Shown: piece after piece, positions 33,963 through 43,219 of the stretch
Layout of the letters: the number at the start of each line of letters is the position of its first letter
How positions within the stretch are numbered: the first letter of the stretch is position 1
Source: Rhodobacter sp. CZR27
GTDB lineage: Bacteria; Pseudomonadota; Alphaproteobacteria; Rhodobacterales; Rhodobacteraceae
Assembly (NCBI RefSeq): GCF_002407205.1
Contig: NZ_CP023550.1
Coordinates: 41,001 to 105,000, forward strand
Length of the DNA: 64,000 nt
Direction of reading: 5' to 3'
Made by a program: the position numbers and the translations under genes
The notes under the pieces: model-generated
Databases searched by the model: none
What the model was told of the DNA's origin: nothing
The model's input: only the letters and a program-made list of their open reading frames with translations

Positions 33963-34754
33963 TCAGGTGCCGGAAGTCTCCGGTGCCGCGGGCTCGGGGG
34001 CCGCGTCCCTGCGCCCCATCCGGCCCTCGCCCCGGGCGGCGGCGGCCCGGCGCAGGGCGGCGCGCCGGCCACCCCCCTTGCGCATCCAGGGGGGCAGCAC
34101 GCCCTGCATCATGTGCTCGTGATGGGCGACGGCCTTCTCGATGCGGTCGTAGTAGAACAGTTGCCCTTCATGCAGCACCGCGCCCGAGGTGCAGAGCTTC
34201 TTCAGCAGCGGCATCGAATGCGAGACGATGACCGCCCCGCTCCGCTCGAGCCGCTCGCGCAGGATCGCGTTGCTTTTCGCGCTGAAGGCCGCGTCGCCCA
34301 CCGCCGTCACCTCGTCGATCAGGTAGGTGTCGAAGGGCACCGCCATCGAGGTCCCGAAGGCCAGCCGCGAGCGCATCCCCGAGGAATAGCTGCGCACCGG
34401 CAGGTGGAAATGCTCGCCGATCTCGGCGAAGTCGCGCACGAACTCGATCATCGCCTCGGTGTCGACGCCGTAGAGGCGCGCGACGAAGCGGACGTTCTGC
34501 GCCCCGGTCAGCTCGGGGTGGAAGCTGCCCGAGAAGCCGACCGGCCAGGAGATCGTGCCGGTCGAGACGATCTCGCCACTGTCGGGCAGCATCGTGCCGG
34601 CGATCATCTTCAGAAGGCTCGACTTGCCCGCGCCGTTGCGCCCGAGAAGACCCACGCTCTCGCCGGTGGGGAAGGTGAAGTTCAGGTTGCGCGCCACCAC
34701 CTTGCGCGTCCCGTTCAGGACATAGCTCTTGGAGACGTTGCGCAGTTCGATCAA
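33963..34754 (-). CDS. kpsT: Capsule/polysaccharide ABC exporter ATP-binding protein (KpsT-like)
   Basis: A 263-residue ABC ATPase: Walker A GRNGAGKS at 38-45, signature 'YSSGMRSRLAF', Walker B-like 'YLIDEVTAVGD' and the switch His in 'VIVSHSMPLLKKLC'. Short length and the V-T-A-V-G-D sequence are characteristic of KpsT/CtrD ATPases for group 2 capsules. It begins with TTG, with GGGAGG seven bases upstream. The last ~45 residues are a basic, Ala-rich extension not usual for KpsT. It follows the KpsE-like gene by 17 bases. Confidence 0.92.
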   Translation of the reverse strand: MIELRNVSKSYVLNGTRKVVARNLNFTFPTGESVGLLGRNGAGKSSLLKMIAGTMLPDSGEIVSTGTISWPVGFSGSFHPELTGAQNVRFVARLYGVDTEAMIEFVRDFAEIGEHFHLPVRSYSSGMRSRLAFGTSMAVPFDTYLIDEVTAVGDAAFSAKSNAILRERLERSGAVIVSHSMPLLKKLCTSGAVLHEGQLFYYDRIEKAVAHHEHMMQGVLPPWMRKGGGRRAALRRAAAARGEGRMGRRDAAPEPAAPETSGT

Positions 34755-34771
34755 GGGCCGGCCTCCCTGGC

Positions 34772-36280
34772 TCAGCGCCGGTCGCGCACGCTGTAGTAGA
34801 TCAGCAGCCCGATCGACCAGACGAGAAGCGCGAGGCCGCCGGTCAGCAGGCTGAGCAGGCCGCGCTGCGGATAGAGCGATTCCTCGGCCAGCGTCGGGCG
34901 GACATAGGCCGCGATGTAGCGGCTCATGCGCTGCGCCTCGGCGACCGCGGCGTCATAGTTGGTCAGCGCCGCGACATAGGCCTTCTCGGCGAATTCCAGA
35001 TCGACGCTCAGCCGTTCGTATTCGCCCACGAGGGTGGAATAGTCGCTTTCCTTGCCGTCCGCCCCGCCGCCCATGCCGAACTTCTCGCGCTCGCGCTGGA
35101 TCAGCTCCTCGATCACCGCGATGCGGCGCTCGTTCTGGGCGATGCGGGGGTCGTTCGGCTGGGTGGTCTGGCGCAGCAGGTTGATGTCGATGCTGGTGGC
35201 GGCCAGCTGCTGCTGCAGCGTGTTGAGCAGGCCCATCTGGCCCTGGATGTCGGCCTTCGGATCGACGATCTGGGTGCGCGAGCGGAACTCGGTCAGGGCG
35301 ACGCGCTGGTCCCGCAGCCGCTCGATGGACTTGTCGAGCTCCTCCTTGGCGTAGCGCGTGGCATCGGCCCGGGCGATCGCCGAGAGGTCGTTGATCATCC
35401 GGGTCGACTCGTCGAGGATCAGCTGCGCCACGGTCTGGGCGTCCTTCGGGTCGAAGGCATGGACGCGCAGCTCGAGCAGCCCCGTGGTGCTGTCGTAGCT
35501 GATGCGGACCATGTCCTGCCAGTACTCGACCAGATCCTCGATGCCGCGGTCTGGATCGAAGGCGAAGACCGGGTCGAAGGCCGGCTTGGAATAGATCGCG
35601 CGCAGGTCGACCGTCGCGTCGATCCGCTGCACCAGCTCCTGGCTCTGGATGAACTGGTAGAGGATGTCGGAATCCGAGGCCTCGCCCGTGCCCGAAAGCC
35701 CGAGGCTGCCGAGGCCGCCGAGCAGGTCGAGCGCCGAGCTCATGTCCTCGGACCGGACCGAGAAGCCCACGGTCGAGGTGTACTGGTCGTCCGCGACGGC
35801 GAAGAGATAGAGGCTGGCCGCGAGAGTGGGGGCCACGACGATGCCGAGGAAACTGGCCAGGATGCCGTGGTGGCGCAGCCGGGCCGTGGCGGCGGGGGCG
35901 ACGGCGGGGATGCTGAAGTCCTGCAGCATTGCCGCCTTCGCCGCGGCCCTGGCACGGCCCGGACCCCTTGCGGGGGTCGCAGGCTCCGCCCCGCGGGCGG
36001 CGACCTCCGGGGCGGGAGCGGTGAGCGGCGGCATCCGCGGCGGAACCGGGGGCACCTTCGCCTGGGCGGGCTGGATCGTCCCCGCGGCCTCGCGCGCCGC
36101 TGCAGCGGCCCCGGCCCCGCGTGGCCCTGCGGCCGCCTGCCCCCCCGCGGGCCGCGGCCGCTGCAGCGGCGCAGGCCGGGCGGCCGGCGCTGCCTCGGGC
36201 GCGTCGGGCGAAGCGGAGGGCTGGGAGGAGCGCAGGTCTGCAGGGGTCGCCTGCGGCACCGACGGCTTGGACGCGTTCAC
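34772..36280 (-). CDS. kpsE: Capsule export inner-membrane/periplasmic protein (KpsE/CtrB/BexC-like)
   Basis: A polysaccharide co-polymerase type 3 protein that links the ABC exporter to the outer membrane. After an Ala/Pro-rich low-complexity N-terminal ~120 residues comes a membrane segment ('ILASFLGIVVAPTLAASLYL'), then 'DQYTSTVGFSVRSED', a long coiled-coil periplasmic part and a last membrane segment near the C-terminus ('GLLSLLTGGLALLVWSIGLL'). The start is uncertain: the frame is open to 36400 without an ATG, and I use the GTG at 36280 (502 aa). The long disordered N-terminus is unusual for KpsE. It is divergent from the permease gene. Confidence 0.85.
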   Translation of the reverse strand: MNASKPSVPQATPADLRSSQPSASPDAPEAAPAARPAPLQRPRPAGGQAAAGPRGAGAAAAAREAAGTIQPAQAKVPPVPPRMPPLTAPAPEVAARGAEPATPARGPGRARAAAKAAMLQDFSIPAVAPAATARLRHHGILASFLGIVVAPTLAASLYLFAVADDQYTSTVGFSVRSEDMSSALDLLGGLGSLGLSGTGEASDSDILYQFIQSQELVQRIDATVDLRAIYSKPAFDPVFAFDPDRGIEDLVEYWQDMVRISYDSTTGLLELRVHAFDPKDAQTVAQLILDESTRMINDLSAIARADATRYAKEELDKSIERLRDQRVALTEFRSRTQIVDPKADIQGQMGLLNTLQQQLAATSIDINLLRQTTQPNDPRIAQNERRIAVIEELIQREREKFGMGGGADGKESDYSTLVGEYERLSVDLEFAEKAYVAALTNYDAAVAEAQRMSRYIAAYVRPTLAEESLYPQRGLLSLLTGGLALLVWSIGLLIYYSVRDRR

Positions 36281-36420
36281 AGGGGCGGTTTCGCTGGCTC
36301 GGGATGGATCATCAGGGGCAAGGTATGCCAGCTTTACATGGCTGGGTGCAAGTGATGTTATGCCGGCCGCCGCCGGCCCGGCGAAGGGCGGCGCTTCCAA
36401 CGGACGGAACGCAGAAGATC

Positions 36421-37221
36421 ATGGTGACCCTCTCCGGCCTTCTCTCGGGGCGTGGCTTCGTCTGGGGCCGCTCGGTCCTGTCGCTGATGCTGCGCGAGAT
36501 GGCCACGAGCTATGGCCGCTCGCCCGGCGGGTATCTCTGGGCCATCGCCGAGCCGGTGGGCGGGCTTGCGCTGATGACGATCGTCTTCTCCTTCGTCCTG
36601 CGCACGCCGCCGCTGGGCAGCAACTTCGCCCTCTTCTACGCCACGGGCTTCCTGCCCTTCACCTATTATGCCTCGCTCACCTCGAAGCTCGGCCAGGCGA
36701 TCCGCTATTCGAAGCCGCTCCTCGCCTATCCGACGGTCAGCTATTTCGACGCGATCCTCAGCCGGTTCCTGCTGAACACGATCACCACCCTCGTGGTCTT
36801 CGTCATCGTGATGAGCGGGATCATCGCGCTCTACGATCTCAACGTCAGCCTGAACATCCCGGCCATCCTCGAATCCTTCGGCATGGCGGGGGCGATCGCC
36901 CTGGGGGTGGGGACGCTGAACTGCTATCTCTTCAGCGTGGCCCCGGTCTGGGAGCGGGTCTGGTCGATCCTGAACCGGCCGATGTTCATCCTGTCGGGGA
37001 TCTTCTTCCTGCTCGAGACCACGCCCGAGCCCTTCCGCTCGATGCTGTGGTTCAACCCCCTCGTCCATGTCATCGCCAAGATGCGCGAGGGGTTCTACTC
37101 CACCTATGACGCGCGGCTGGCCTCTCCGCTCTATGCCTATTCGGTGGCCCTCGTCTGCCTGTTCTTCGGCATGCTTCTGCTGACGCGCCATCACCGCATG
37201 CTTCTGAACGAAGGCGCCTGA
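36421..37221 (+). CDS. kpsM: Capsule/polysaccharide ABC exporter permease (KpsM-like)
   Basis: A 266-residue ABC-2 type permease with about six hydrophobic segments. The N-terminal 'MLREMATSYGRSPGGYLWA' and 'FLPFTYYASLTSK' are characteristic of KpsM/CtrC/BexB. It forms the channel for the KpsT-like ATPase encoded on the other strand just beyond. Transcribed divergently from kpsE-kpsT, so the shared ~140-base gap must hold promoters for both. The outer-membrane partner (KpsD/Wza) and the Kdo transferases KpsC/KpsS are not in the window. Confidence 0.92.
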   Translation: MVTLSGLLSGRGFVWGRSVLSLMLREMATSYGRSPGGYLWAIAEPVGGLALMTIVFSFVLRTPPLGSNFALFYATGFLPFTYYASLTSKLGQAIRYSKPLLAYPTVSYFDAILSRFLLNTITTLVVFVIVMSGIIALYDLNVSLNIPAILESFGMAGAIALGVGTLNCYLFSVAPVWERVWSILNRPMFILSGIFFLLETTPEPFRSMLWFNPLVHVIAKMREGFYSTYDARLASPLYAYSVALVCLFFGMLLLTRHHRMLLNEGA

Positions 37222-37285
37222 CCGGGCGGGTTTGCGTCCCCCTGAGGCTGTTGCTAGGAAGCGGCCGTTCACCCTGGAGATGGCC

Positions 37286-39559
37286 ATGTCCGAGTCCGTA
37301 CCCGCAACCCTCCGCCGTCTGATCAGGCTGGCGAGGGTGATGACCCTGACTCCGTCGGAGCGGCGCTATCTCCGGGCGATCCGCAGGAGCGGCCTGTTCG
37401 ACCGCACCTATTACCGCGGCGCCTATCCCGGGCTGAACCCGCTCTACCTGCGCTATCCCGAGAAGCACTACATCGCCTATGGCGAGCGCATGGGCTACCG
37501 GCCCAATCCCGATTTCTCGCCCGAGGCCTATCTGCGCTACCACCCGGACGTGGCGGCGGCCAGGGTCGCGCCCTTCCTGCACTATATCCGCATCGGGCAT
37601 GCGGAGCAGCGCCTGACCAAGGACCTGCCCGAGGTCGTGGTGCTTCCCGCGACCGGCCTGCCGCAGATCCGCTTCGAGCAGGGCCGCGCCACCGCGCCCC
37701 ATGCGGTGGTGGTGCATGTCTACTATCCCGACCTCTGGCCGGAATTCGCCGAGCGGCTGCGCCGGCTCACCCTTCCCTTCGACCTCTACGTCACCCTGAC
37801 CTACCGGGGGGACGAGACGGACGAGCTGGCCCGGGCGATCCGCGCCGAGTTTCCCGCGGCCTTCGTCACGCCGATGCCGAACCGCGGGCGGGACATCCTG
37901 CCGTTCCTCACGCTGCTCAACGCGGGCGCGCTGGACGGCTACCGCGCCGTCTGCAAGTTCCACACGAAGAAGTCGCCGCACCGGCAGGACGGCGACATCT
38001 GGCGGCGCCACCTGATCGAGGGGATCCTGCCCGAGAAGGGGCTCGAGGAGAAGCTCGAGGCCTTCGTGAACGACCCCACGGCGGCCTTCTGGGTGGCCGA
38101 CGGCCAGCACTATACCGGCACCGAATGGTGGGGCTCGAACGTCGAGGCGACGCGCCGCCTGCTGCAGCGCATCGAGATCCCGATGGAGCGCGACAGGCTC
38201 TCCTTCCCCGCCGGCTCGATCTACTGGGTCAAGCCGCTGGTGCTGGGGCTGCTGCGCAGCCTGCGGCTGCGCCCCGAGGATTTCGACCCCGAGGAGGGCC
38301 AGGTCGACGGCACCATCGCCCATGCGATCGAGCGGGTGCTGGGCTACCTGGCGGCCCGGGCCGGGCAGAAGATCCTGCAGACCAGCCAGATCCGCCCCGG
38401 CGCGCTGCCGGCGGCCCCGGCGCGGCCCGCCTTCGTCAGCGCCTTCTACCTGCCGCAGTTCCATCCGGTGCCCGAGAACGACGCCTGGTGGGGCAAGGGC
38501 TTCACCGAATGGCGCTCGGCCGTGCTGGCGCAGCCCGCCTTCGCCGGGCACCTCCAGCCCATGCTGCCCTCGGACCTCGGCTTCTACGACCTGCGCGTGA
38601 CCGAGGTGATGGGCGAGCAGGCGCGCCTCGCCCGCTCGGCCGGGATCGACGCCTTCTGCGTCTATCACTACTGGTTCGACGGCCGCCGCATCCTCGAGGC
38701 GCCGATCGACCGGCTGATGGCGCGGCCCGGGATCGACTTCCCCTTCTATCTCTGCTGGGCCAACGAGAGCTGGCGGCGGAACTGGGACGGCCTCTCGGGC
38801 ACGGTGCTGCTCGAGCAGACCTATGCCGAGGGCTTCGAGGCGAAGCTTGCCGCCGACACCGCGCCCTGTCTGCGCGACCCGCGCTATGCCCGCCCCGACG
38901 GGCGCCGTCCGCGCTTCGTGATCTACCGCCCCGAGGACATGCCCGACCCCGAGGCGAGCATCGCGCGCCTGCGCGAGGCCTGGCGGCGCGAGGGGATCGG
39001 CGAGGTCGAGCTGGGCGCCGTGCGCTTCCATGTCGAGGGCGCCCATCCGGTGCCCGAGGGGGTCTTCGACTTCTGGGTCGAGATGCCGCCGCACGGGCTG
39101 GTGAAGGGGCCCGACTTCCTGTTCGGGGGGCCCGAGGGCAACCGGATGCCGGCCGAGATCGATCCCGCCTTCAGGGGGCTGGTCTATGATTATGCCTCGG
39201 TCGCGCGCCGGGCGCTGTCCGAGACCTATGTCCGTACGCTGCCGAGGAACACCATCGCCGGCATCATGCCGGGCTGGGACAACACCGCCCGCCGCGGGGC
39301 GGCGGCCCATGTCGCCTATGGCGCCAACCCCGCCACCTTCAACCTCTGGCTCGAGGGGGCGCTGGCCCGCCGCGTGCCGGCCTCCTATCGCCGCGAGCTG
39401 TTCGTGAACGCCTGGAACGAATGGGCCGAAAAGGCGGTGCTCGAGCCGAGCCTGACCTTCGGCGATCTCAATCTCCAGGTGATGCGGCAGCATCTGGGGG
39501 CGGCGGAGCCCGCCGCCCGTCCCGCGGAGCCGCCCGCGCAAGGCATGAGGTCGAACTGA
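37286..39559 (+). CDS. Multidomain polysaccharide protein: rhamnan-synthesis-F domain plus WbsX-like (GH99-type) domain
   Basis: A 757-residue cytosolic protein. The N-terminus (about 30-115) holds the repeat-like 'FDRTYYRGAYPGLNP' and 'YLRYHPDVAAARVAPFLHY' modules. Residues ~130-370 are an RgpF-type domain (PF05045): 'VVVHVYYPDLWPEFAERL', 'MPNRGRDILPFLTLL', 'KFHTKKSPHR' and 'GSIYWVKP'. From ~385 onward is a WbsX/GT99-like domain (PF14307): 'FVSAFYLPQFHPVPENDAWW', 'GKGFTEW', 'FCVYHYWFDGRRILE', 'CWANESWRRNWDG' and 'FVNAWNEWAEKAVLEP'. It probably makes or trims rhamnose-rich chains. GGAG lies six bases before the ATG at 37286. Its stop abuts the next gene. Confidence 0.88.
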   Translation: MSESVPATLRRLIRLARVMTLTPSERRYLRAIRRSGLFDRTYYRGAYPGLNPLYLRYPEKHYIAYGERMGYRPNPDFSPEAYLRYHPDVAAARVAPFLHYIRIGHAEQRLTKDLPEVVVLPATGLPQIRFEQGRATAPHAVVVHVYYPDLWPEFAERLRRLTLPFDLYVTLTYRGDETDELARAIRAEFPAAFVTPMPNRGRDILPFLTLLNAGALDGYRAVCKFHTKKSPHRQDGDIWRRHLIEGILPEKGLEEKLEAFVNDPTAAFWVADGQHYTGTEWWGSNVEATRRLLQRIEIPMERDRLSFPAGSIYWVKPLVLGLLRSLRLRPEDFDPEEGQVDGTIAHAIERVLGYLAARAGQKILQTSQIRPGALPAAPARPAFVSAFYLPQFHPVPENDAWWGKGFTEWRSAVLAQPAFAGHLQPMLPSDLGFYDLRVTEVMGEQARLARSAGIDAFCVYHYWFDGRRILEAPIDRLMARPGIDFPFYLCWANESWRRNWDGLSGTVLLEQTYAEGFEAKLAADTAPCLRDPRYARPDGRRPRFVIYRPEDMPDPEASIARLREAWRREGIGEVELGAVRFHVEGAHPVPEGVFDFWVEMPPHGLVKGPDFLFGGPEGNRMPAEIDPAFRGLVYDYASVARRALSETYVRTLPRNTIAGIMPGWDNTARRGAAAHVAYGANPATFNLWLEGALARRVPASYRRELFVNAWNEWAEKAVLEPSLTFGDLNLQVMRQHLGAAEPAARPAEPPAQGMRSN

Positions 39560-40564
39560 ATGGCACGGGTCGTTCTGCACATCGGGACGCACAAGACGGC
39601 GACCACCACGATCCAGGACATGTTCGCGCACAATGCCGCCCTGCTGCGGCAGCACGGCGTGATCTACCCGCGGCTCAGCCGGGTGGCCGGGCACCACGGG
39701 CTGGTGATGGAATGGAACCGGCTGCCCGAGATCTATGCCGTCCCGAACGGCAGCATCGAGACGCTGAAGCAGCTTTCGAAGGACTATGCCCATGTCCCGG
39801 GCACGCTGTTCCTCAGTTCCGAGGAATTCTCGCGCGGCAAGCCCGGGGCGCGGGTGGATTTCCGCGCCGTGCGCGAGCTGCTGTCGGGGTTCGAGGGCAT
39901 CTCGGTCGTCTGCGTCCTGCGCGAGCAGTGGCAGTTCATGCAGTCGATCTATCTGCAGGCCTCCAAGGAGCGGCAGCCGCCCAAGCCCTCGGTCATGATC
40001 CAGTCGGTCCTGAAGCAGGACATGACCGACGGGCTCTGGACCGACTACAACCTGCTCTACGATCACCTGCTCGAGGCCTTCGCCCCGGAAGAGATCGCCT
40101 TCCTCGACTTCGACACCTGCCGGCGGCATCCCGACGGCATCGTGGGCGCGATGCTCGATCATCTCGGATGCGGCCTGTCCGGTGCGTCCCTCCAGGTGGT
40201 GCATGGCGGGCAGTCGAACGTCTCGCCCCTGTCGTTGCCGACATGGGCGGCCTGCGCCATCTCGGAACCGGACCGCGCCCCCGCCTGGCTGATCGAGAGC
40301 ACCACGGGCGCCTTCCGCGCCGAACATGGCGAGGAGGCGACGCCCTGCCTCTGGACCCGGGGCGAGTTCGCGCAGCTGACGACCTATTCCCGGCGGCGCA
40401 ACGACCGGCTTTCCGAGCGGGTGAAGGCCGTCCAGCCCGACTTCCGCATCAGCCAGAGCGAGCCGGGCGAGACGGTGGTCTTCCGCGACGGCCTTGCGGC
40501 CTCGTTCTGGACCCGGTGCTGCCGCTGGATGTACCGGGCCCGCAAGCCTGCCCTGAGCGGCTGA
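39560..40564 (+). CDS. Sulfotransferase-like P-loop protein
   Basis: A 334-residue protein starting with the P-loop 'HIGTHKTATTTIQ' (residues 7-19), a form of the PAPS-binding loop shared by six other proteins in this window. 'LFLSSEEFS' and 'VCVLREQWQFMQSIYLQA' follow, at the positions where sulfotransferases keep the 3'-phosphate-binding Arg/Ser. The ATG directly follows the upstream TGA, so it is translated with the RgpF/WbsX protein. A polysaccharide sulfotransferase is the best guess; the acceptor is unknown. Confidence 0.75.
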   Translation: MARVVLHIGTHKTATTTIQDMFAHNAALLRQHGVIYPRLSRVAGHHGLVMEWNRLPEIYAVPNGSIETLKQLSKDYAHVPGTLFLSSEEFSRGKPGARVDFRAVRELLSGFEGISVVCVLREQWQFMQSIYLQASKERQPPKPSVMIQSVLKQDMTDGLWTDYNLLYDHLLEAFAPEEIAFLDFDTCRRHPDGIVGAMLDHLGCGLSGASLQVVHGGQSNVSPLSLPTWAACAISEPDRAPAWLIESTTGAFRAEHGEEATPCLWTRGEFAQLTTYSRRRNDRLSERVKAVQPDFRISQSEPGETVVFRDGLAASFWTRCCRWMYRARKPALSG

Positions 40565-40575
40565 GGCCACGGTCG

Positions 40576-40622
40576 GCCGGACCCGGGAGGCGCCACGAGG
40601 GTCCGGCGGCAGAGGACCCTCG
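40576..40622. terminator. Two overlapping, mutually exclusive hairpins between convergent genes
   Basis: GCCGGACCC (40576-40584) can pair with GGGTCCGGC (40599-40607). Alternatively CGAGGGTCC (40596-40604) can pair with GGACCCTCG (40614-40622). Both stems are perfect 9-mers and share the GGGTCC strand. Placed between genes ending at 40564 (+) and 40643 (-), they probably terminate both, each hairpin serving one direction. Confidence 0.55.
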
Positions 40623-40642
40623 GCGCTCGGGGCGCGCGCCCG

Positions 40643-42001
40643 TCAGGACCGGCGCGACAGGACCTGCGTCACCGCCCGCATCGGGCGCGTCACCTTCCAG
40701 GACGTGCTGGACAGGATCGCCGCGTGGCGGGCCTCCATCTCGGCGACATGGCGCCGGGCATGGGCGAGTTCCGTCTCGAGATCACCTGCGTGCCGTTCCA
40801 GTTCGGCGACATGCGCAGTCTTGTGCAGCAGCTGATGCTCCAGGTCGGCGAGCTGCCGCTCGACCAGCGGCAGCCGTTCCCGCGTCGCCAGCTGGGCGGC
40901 CAGCCCGCGCTCCATTTCCGCCGCGAGCCGGCGGGTCATGGATTCCAGATGCTGCGAGGCATGGCGCAGCCGGGCCTCGCACTCGGCCTGCGCCTGACGG
41001 GCGCGTTCCAGCTCTTCCTGCAGGGCCGCCCTCGCGGCCGCATCGCTCGCCAACTGGCCCCGCAGCTCCGCGATCTCCTGCTCCCGCAGGGTCAGGCTGG
41101 AGCGGAACTCCTCGATCTTCGAGCGGGATTCGACGGCGCGGCCCAGCATGTCGAGCATCGGCATCGCCCGCTCCACCTCGGCGCGGATCGCATCGAGCGC
41201 CGCCTGGTCCCCGGTCGCCTCCCCGTCGTCCGACCAGCGGCCGAGGATCCGATAGGGCTCGCGGATCCAGTCCGGCAGGCTGGCCGCTCCCCGGTCGTCG
41301 CCGGGCCGGAAATGGCGCAGCTCGGCCGACAGGAAGTCGTCGATGGCGGGGGCCGCCGTCTCGAGGCTGCGGGGCAGGTGCAGCCCGAGCCCCTCCGCGA
41401 TGCGCTGCACGGTGGCGCGCCAGTCCGACAGGAGCGAATCATACGAGACGAAGATGCGCTCGTCCCGGCGCGTGCCGGCCTCGGCCTCGAGGACGTGCCG
41501 CAGCCAGAGCAGATGGCCGCGTGCCTCGGGCCAGCCTTCGCGGCGGGTGAGCGAGGCCGCCACCTCGGAAGGCGCGCGGTGGGTGCAGACGAACAGCGGC
41601 CGGAAGCCCGCGTCGGCCAGCACCTGCTTCCAGAACGGCAGCAGGCGGCAGATCCGGGGATCCTTCAGCACGATCAGGCTGGAGCGGCCGAATTCCTCGG
41701 TCAGGACCTCGGCCGCCCGGGCGCGGAACTCGGCGAAGCGGGGCGAGAGGTACCATTCGTCGTTGAAGGCGGTCCAGTCGTCCCAGGACGAGCCTGCCGA
41801 GGCCAGGATCGCGTCGTTCAGGTAATAGACCTTGAGGGATTCGAAATGGCCCCGGGGATTGGCCTCGGTGGGGGGCATCAGGTCCTGCGGCAGGTCGCAG
41901 CCCATGTGGCCGAGAACCCCGGCCAGCGCCGAGGTGCCGGAGCGGTGCATGCCGAGGACGACGAGGGCGATGCGGGGCGGAGGAGCCTGGTCGAGCGGCA
42001 T
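40643..42001 (-). CDS. Sulfotransferase-like protein with a C-terminal coiled coil
   Basis: A 452-residue protein. The P-loop 'LGMHRSGTSALAGVL' (16-30), 'VLKDPRICRLLPFWKQVL' and 'FVCTHRAPSEVAASL' define a sulfotransferase-type domain of ~260 residues. A long coiled coil (about 300-430) follows, and the end 'ILSSTSWKVTRPMRAVTQVL' is a motif otherwise seen at the ends of coiled-coil glycosyltransferases in O-antigen loci. The tail may tether the enzyme to a glycosyltransferase complex. It is convergent with the preceding gene. Confidence 0.78.
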   Translation of the reverse strand: MPLDQAPPPRIALVVLGMHRSGTSALAGVLGHMGCDLPQDLMPPTEANPRGHFESLKVYYLNDAILASAGSSWDDWTAFNDEWYLSPRFAEFRARAAEVLTEEFGRSSLIVLKDPRICRLLPFWKQVLADAGFRPLFVCTHRAPSEVAASLTRREGWPEARGHLLWLRHVLEAEAGTRRDERIFVSYDSLLSDWRATVQRIAEGLGLHLPRSLETAAPAIDDFLSAELRHFRPGDDRGAASLPDWIREPYRILGRWSDDGEATGDQAALDAIRAEVERAMPMLDMLGRAVESRSKIEEFRSSLTLREQEIAELRGQLASDAAARAALQEELERARQAQAECEARLRHASQHLESMTRRLAAEMERGLAAQLATRERLPLVERQLADLEHQLLHKTAHVAELERHAGDLETELAHARRHVAEMEARHAAILSSTSWKVTRPMRAVTQVLSRRS

Positions 42002-42023
42002 GGATGTTCGGTAACCTGTTCTC

Positions 42024-43070
42024 TTAGGAAAGTCTTCGAAGCAGATCGACGGCGCAGGCGGTGTCTTCGGCTGCCAGGCGGTCCGTCTCGACTATGCTGC
42101 TTGCGACAAGTTCTTCAAGCGCGGCATATGATTGCATCGCCGTTCTCGTCAGATCCCTTTCCGAGCCGATCTGGATGGCCCGGGGATCGGCCCGGTCGGG
42201 GAGGCTTGCGCCCAGCCGTTCCTCCATCCAGTCGAGATCGGCCCGGTTGGCCTCGAGCACCGGCGTCCAGAGTTCCCCGGAGAAGTCGAACTTCCGGCGT
42301 CCGATGGTCCGGAGCCTGCTGATGAAGTCCGCGTTCCTCTGCAGCGCGCCCAGGAAGCCCGCCGGGAAACCCTCTCCCCGGCTGCGCTGGAGATAGAGCA
42401 GCGCCGTCGCCTCGGCGCTCAGCGAGGTGTTGGCCTCGGGGCTCTTCCCGGCGGGCGGGGCGAGGCCGGCCAGATGCAGGAAATCGGCCACGACGTCGCC
42501 GTCCCGAAGCCGGTCCCGGTCGTAGGGGCGCAGGGTGACATTCTCCCGTCCGAACAGTTCGTCGAGCCGTGCGAACCGCTCGCGGTATCCGGGCCAGAGC
42601 GAGGCCACGTCCAGGGTCGAGATCCGTCCGCCCTTCAGGAGCTGCTGGAAGTGGCTCGCCGCAAAGGAGCGCGGACTGCGGACATAGCCGATGACCCGGA
42701 CCTCCCTGGCGCGGTCCCGCAGGAAGGCCCGCAGGCGGTGCAGGGCACTGTCGCAGGCGTGGGTGGCCATCCCCTCGCCCGAGAGGATCAGCGTCCCGTT
42801 CCGGCTCGCGGCACAATCCTCCTCCAGCGAGGCGAGCCATCGCTGCTTCATTGCCGGCAGCTTCGCCATGAAGGCGGGCCCCCGGGCGGAAAAGCCGTGG
42901 TAGTCGCCCAGGCGCTCCTCGTCCTGGAACAGCAGCCAGACGAGCGTGGAATGGTTGGGTTCCGACCAGCGGGCAAGGGAGACGCCGTGGCCGAGGTCCG
43001 TCCCGTGCAGGTGCCGCTGGATCGAACTCGACCCCGTCTTCGGCATGCCGACATGCAGGATCATGCGCAT
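42024..43070 (-). CDS. Sulfotransferase-like P-loop protein, tandem paralog A
   Basis: A 348-residue protein with P-loop 'HVGMPKTGSSSIQ' (6-18) and a central 'VIGYVRSPRSFAASHFQQLL' matching the 3'-phosphate-binding region of sulfotransferases. 'LFGRENVTLRPYDR' and 'SLSAEATALLYLQRS' follow. It is the same length as, and visibly similar end to end to, the product of the next gene upstream (43220-44266), so they arose by tandem duplication. GAGG precedes the ATG. Confidence 0.75.
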   Translation of the reverse strand: MRMILHVGMPKTGSSSIQRHLHGTDLGHGVSLARWSEPNHSTLVWLLFQDEERLGDYHGFSARGPAFMAKLPAMKQRWLASLEEDCAASRNGTLILSGEGMATHACDSALHRLRAFLRDRAREVRVIGYVRSPRSFAASHFQQLLKGGRISTLDVASLWPGYRERFARLDELFGRENVTLRPYDRDRLRDGDVVADFLHLAGLAPPAGKSPEANTSLSAEATALLYLQRSRGEGFPAGFLGALQRNADFISRLRTIGRRKFDFSGELWTPVLEANRADLDWMEERLGASLPDRADPRAIQIGSERDLTRTAMQSYAALEELVASSIVETDRLAAEDTACAVDLLRRLS

Positions 43071-43219
43071 CCCGTGCCTCCCCGTCCCTCTCCGCGTTCC
43101 CCTGCGGCTGTCGTGCCTGCACGGGCCTCGTCCGTTTCCGCCCCGGCCCGGCAGGGGATGCCCCGGCGCGAGCGGGGGCTGTCTTCTCCGGCCGGATGCC
43201 CGACCGGAATCCGGCGACC

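Noticed and set aside
37070..40570. Very long minus-strand open frame opposite the RgpF/WbsX and sulfotransferase genes
   Set aside because: It is the antisense shadow of well-supported plus-strand genes in high-GC DNA; its translation is Arg/Gly/His-rich low-complexity sequence without domains or a ribosome-binding site.
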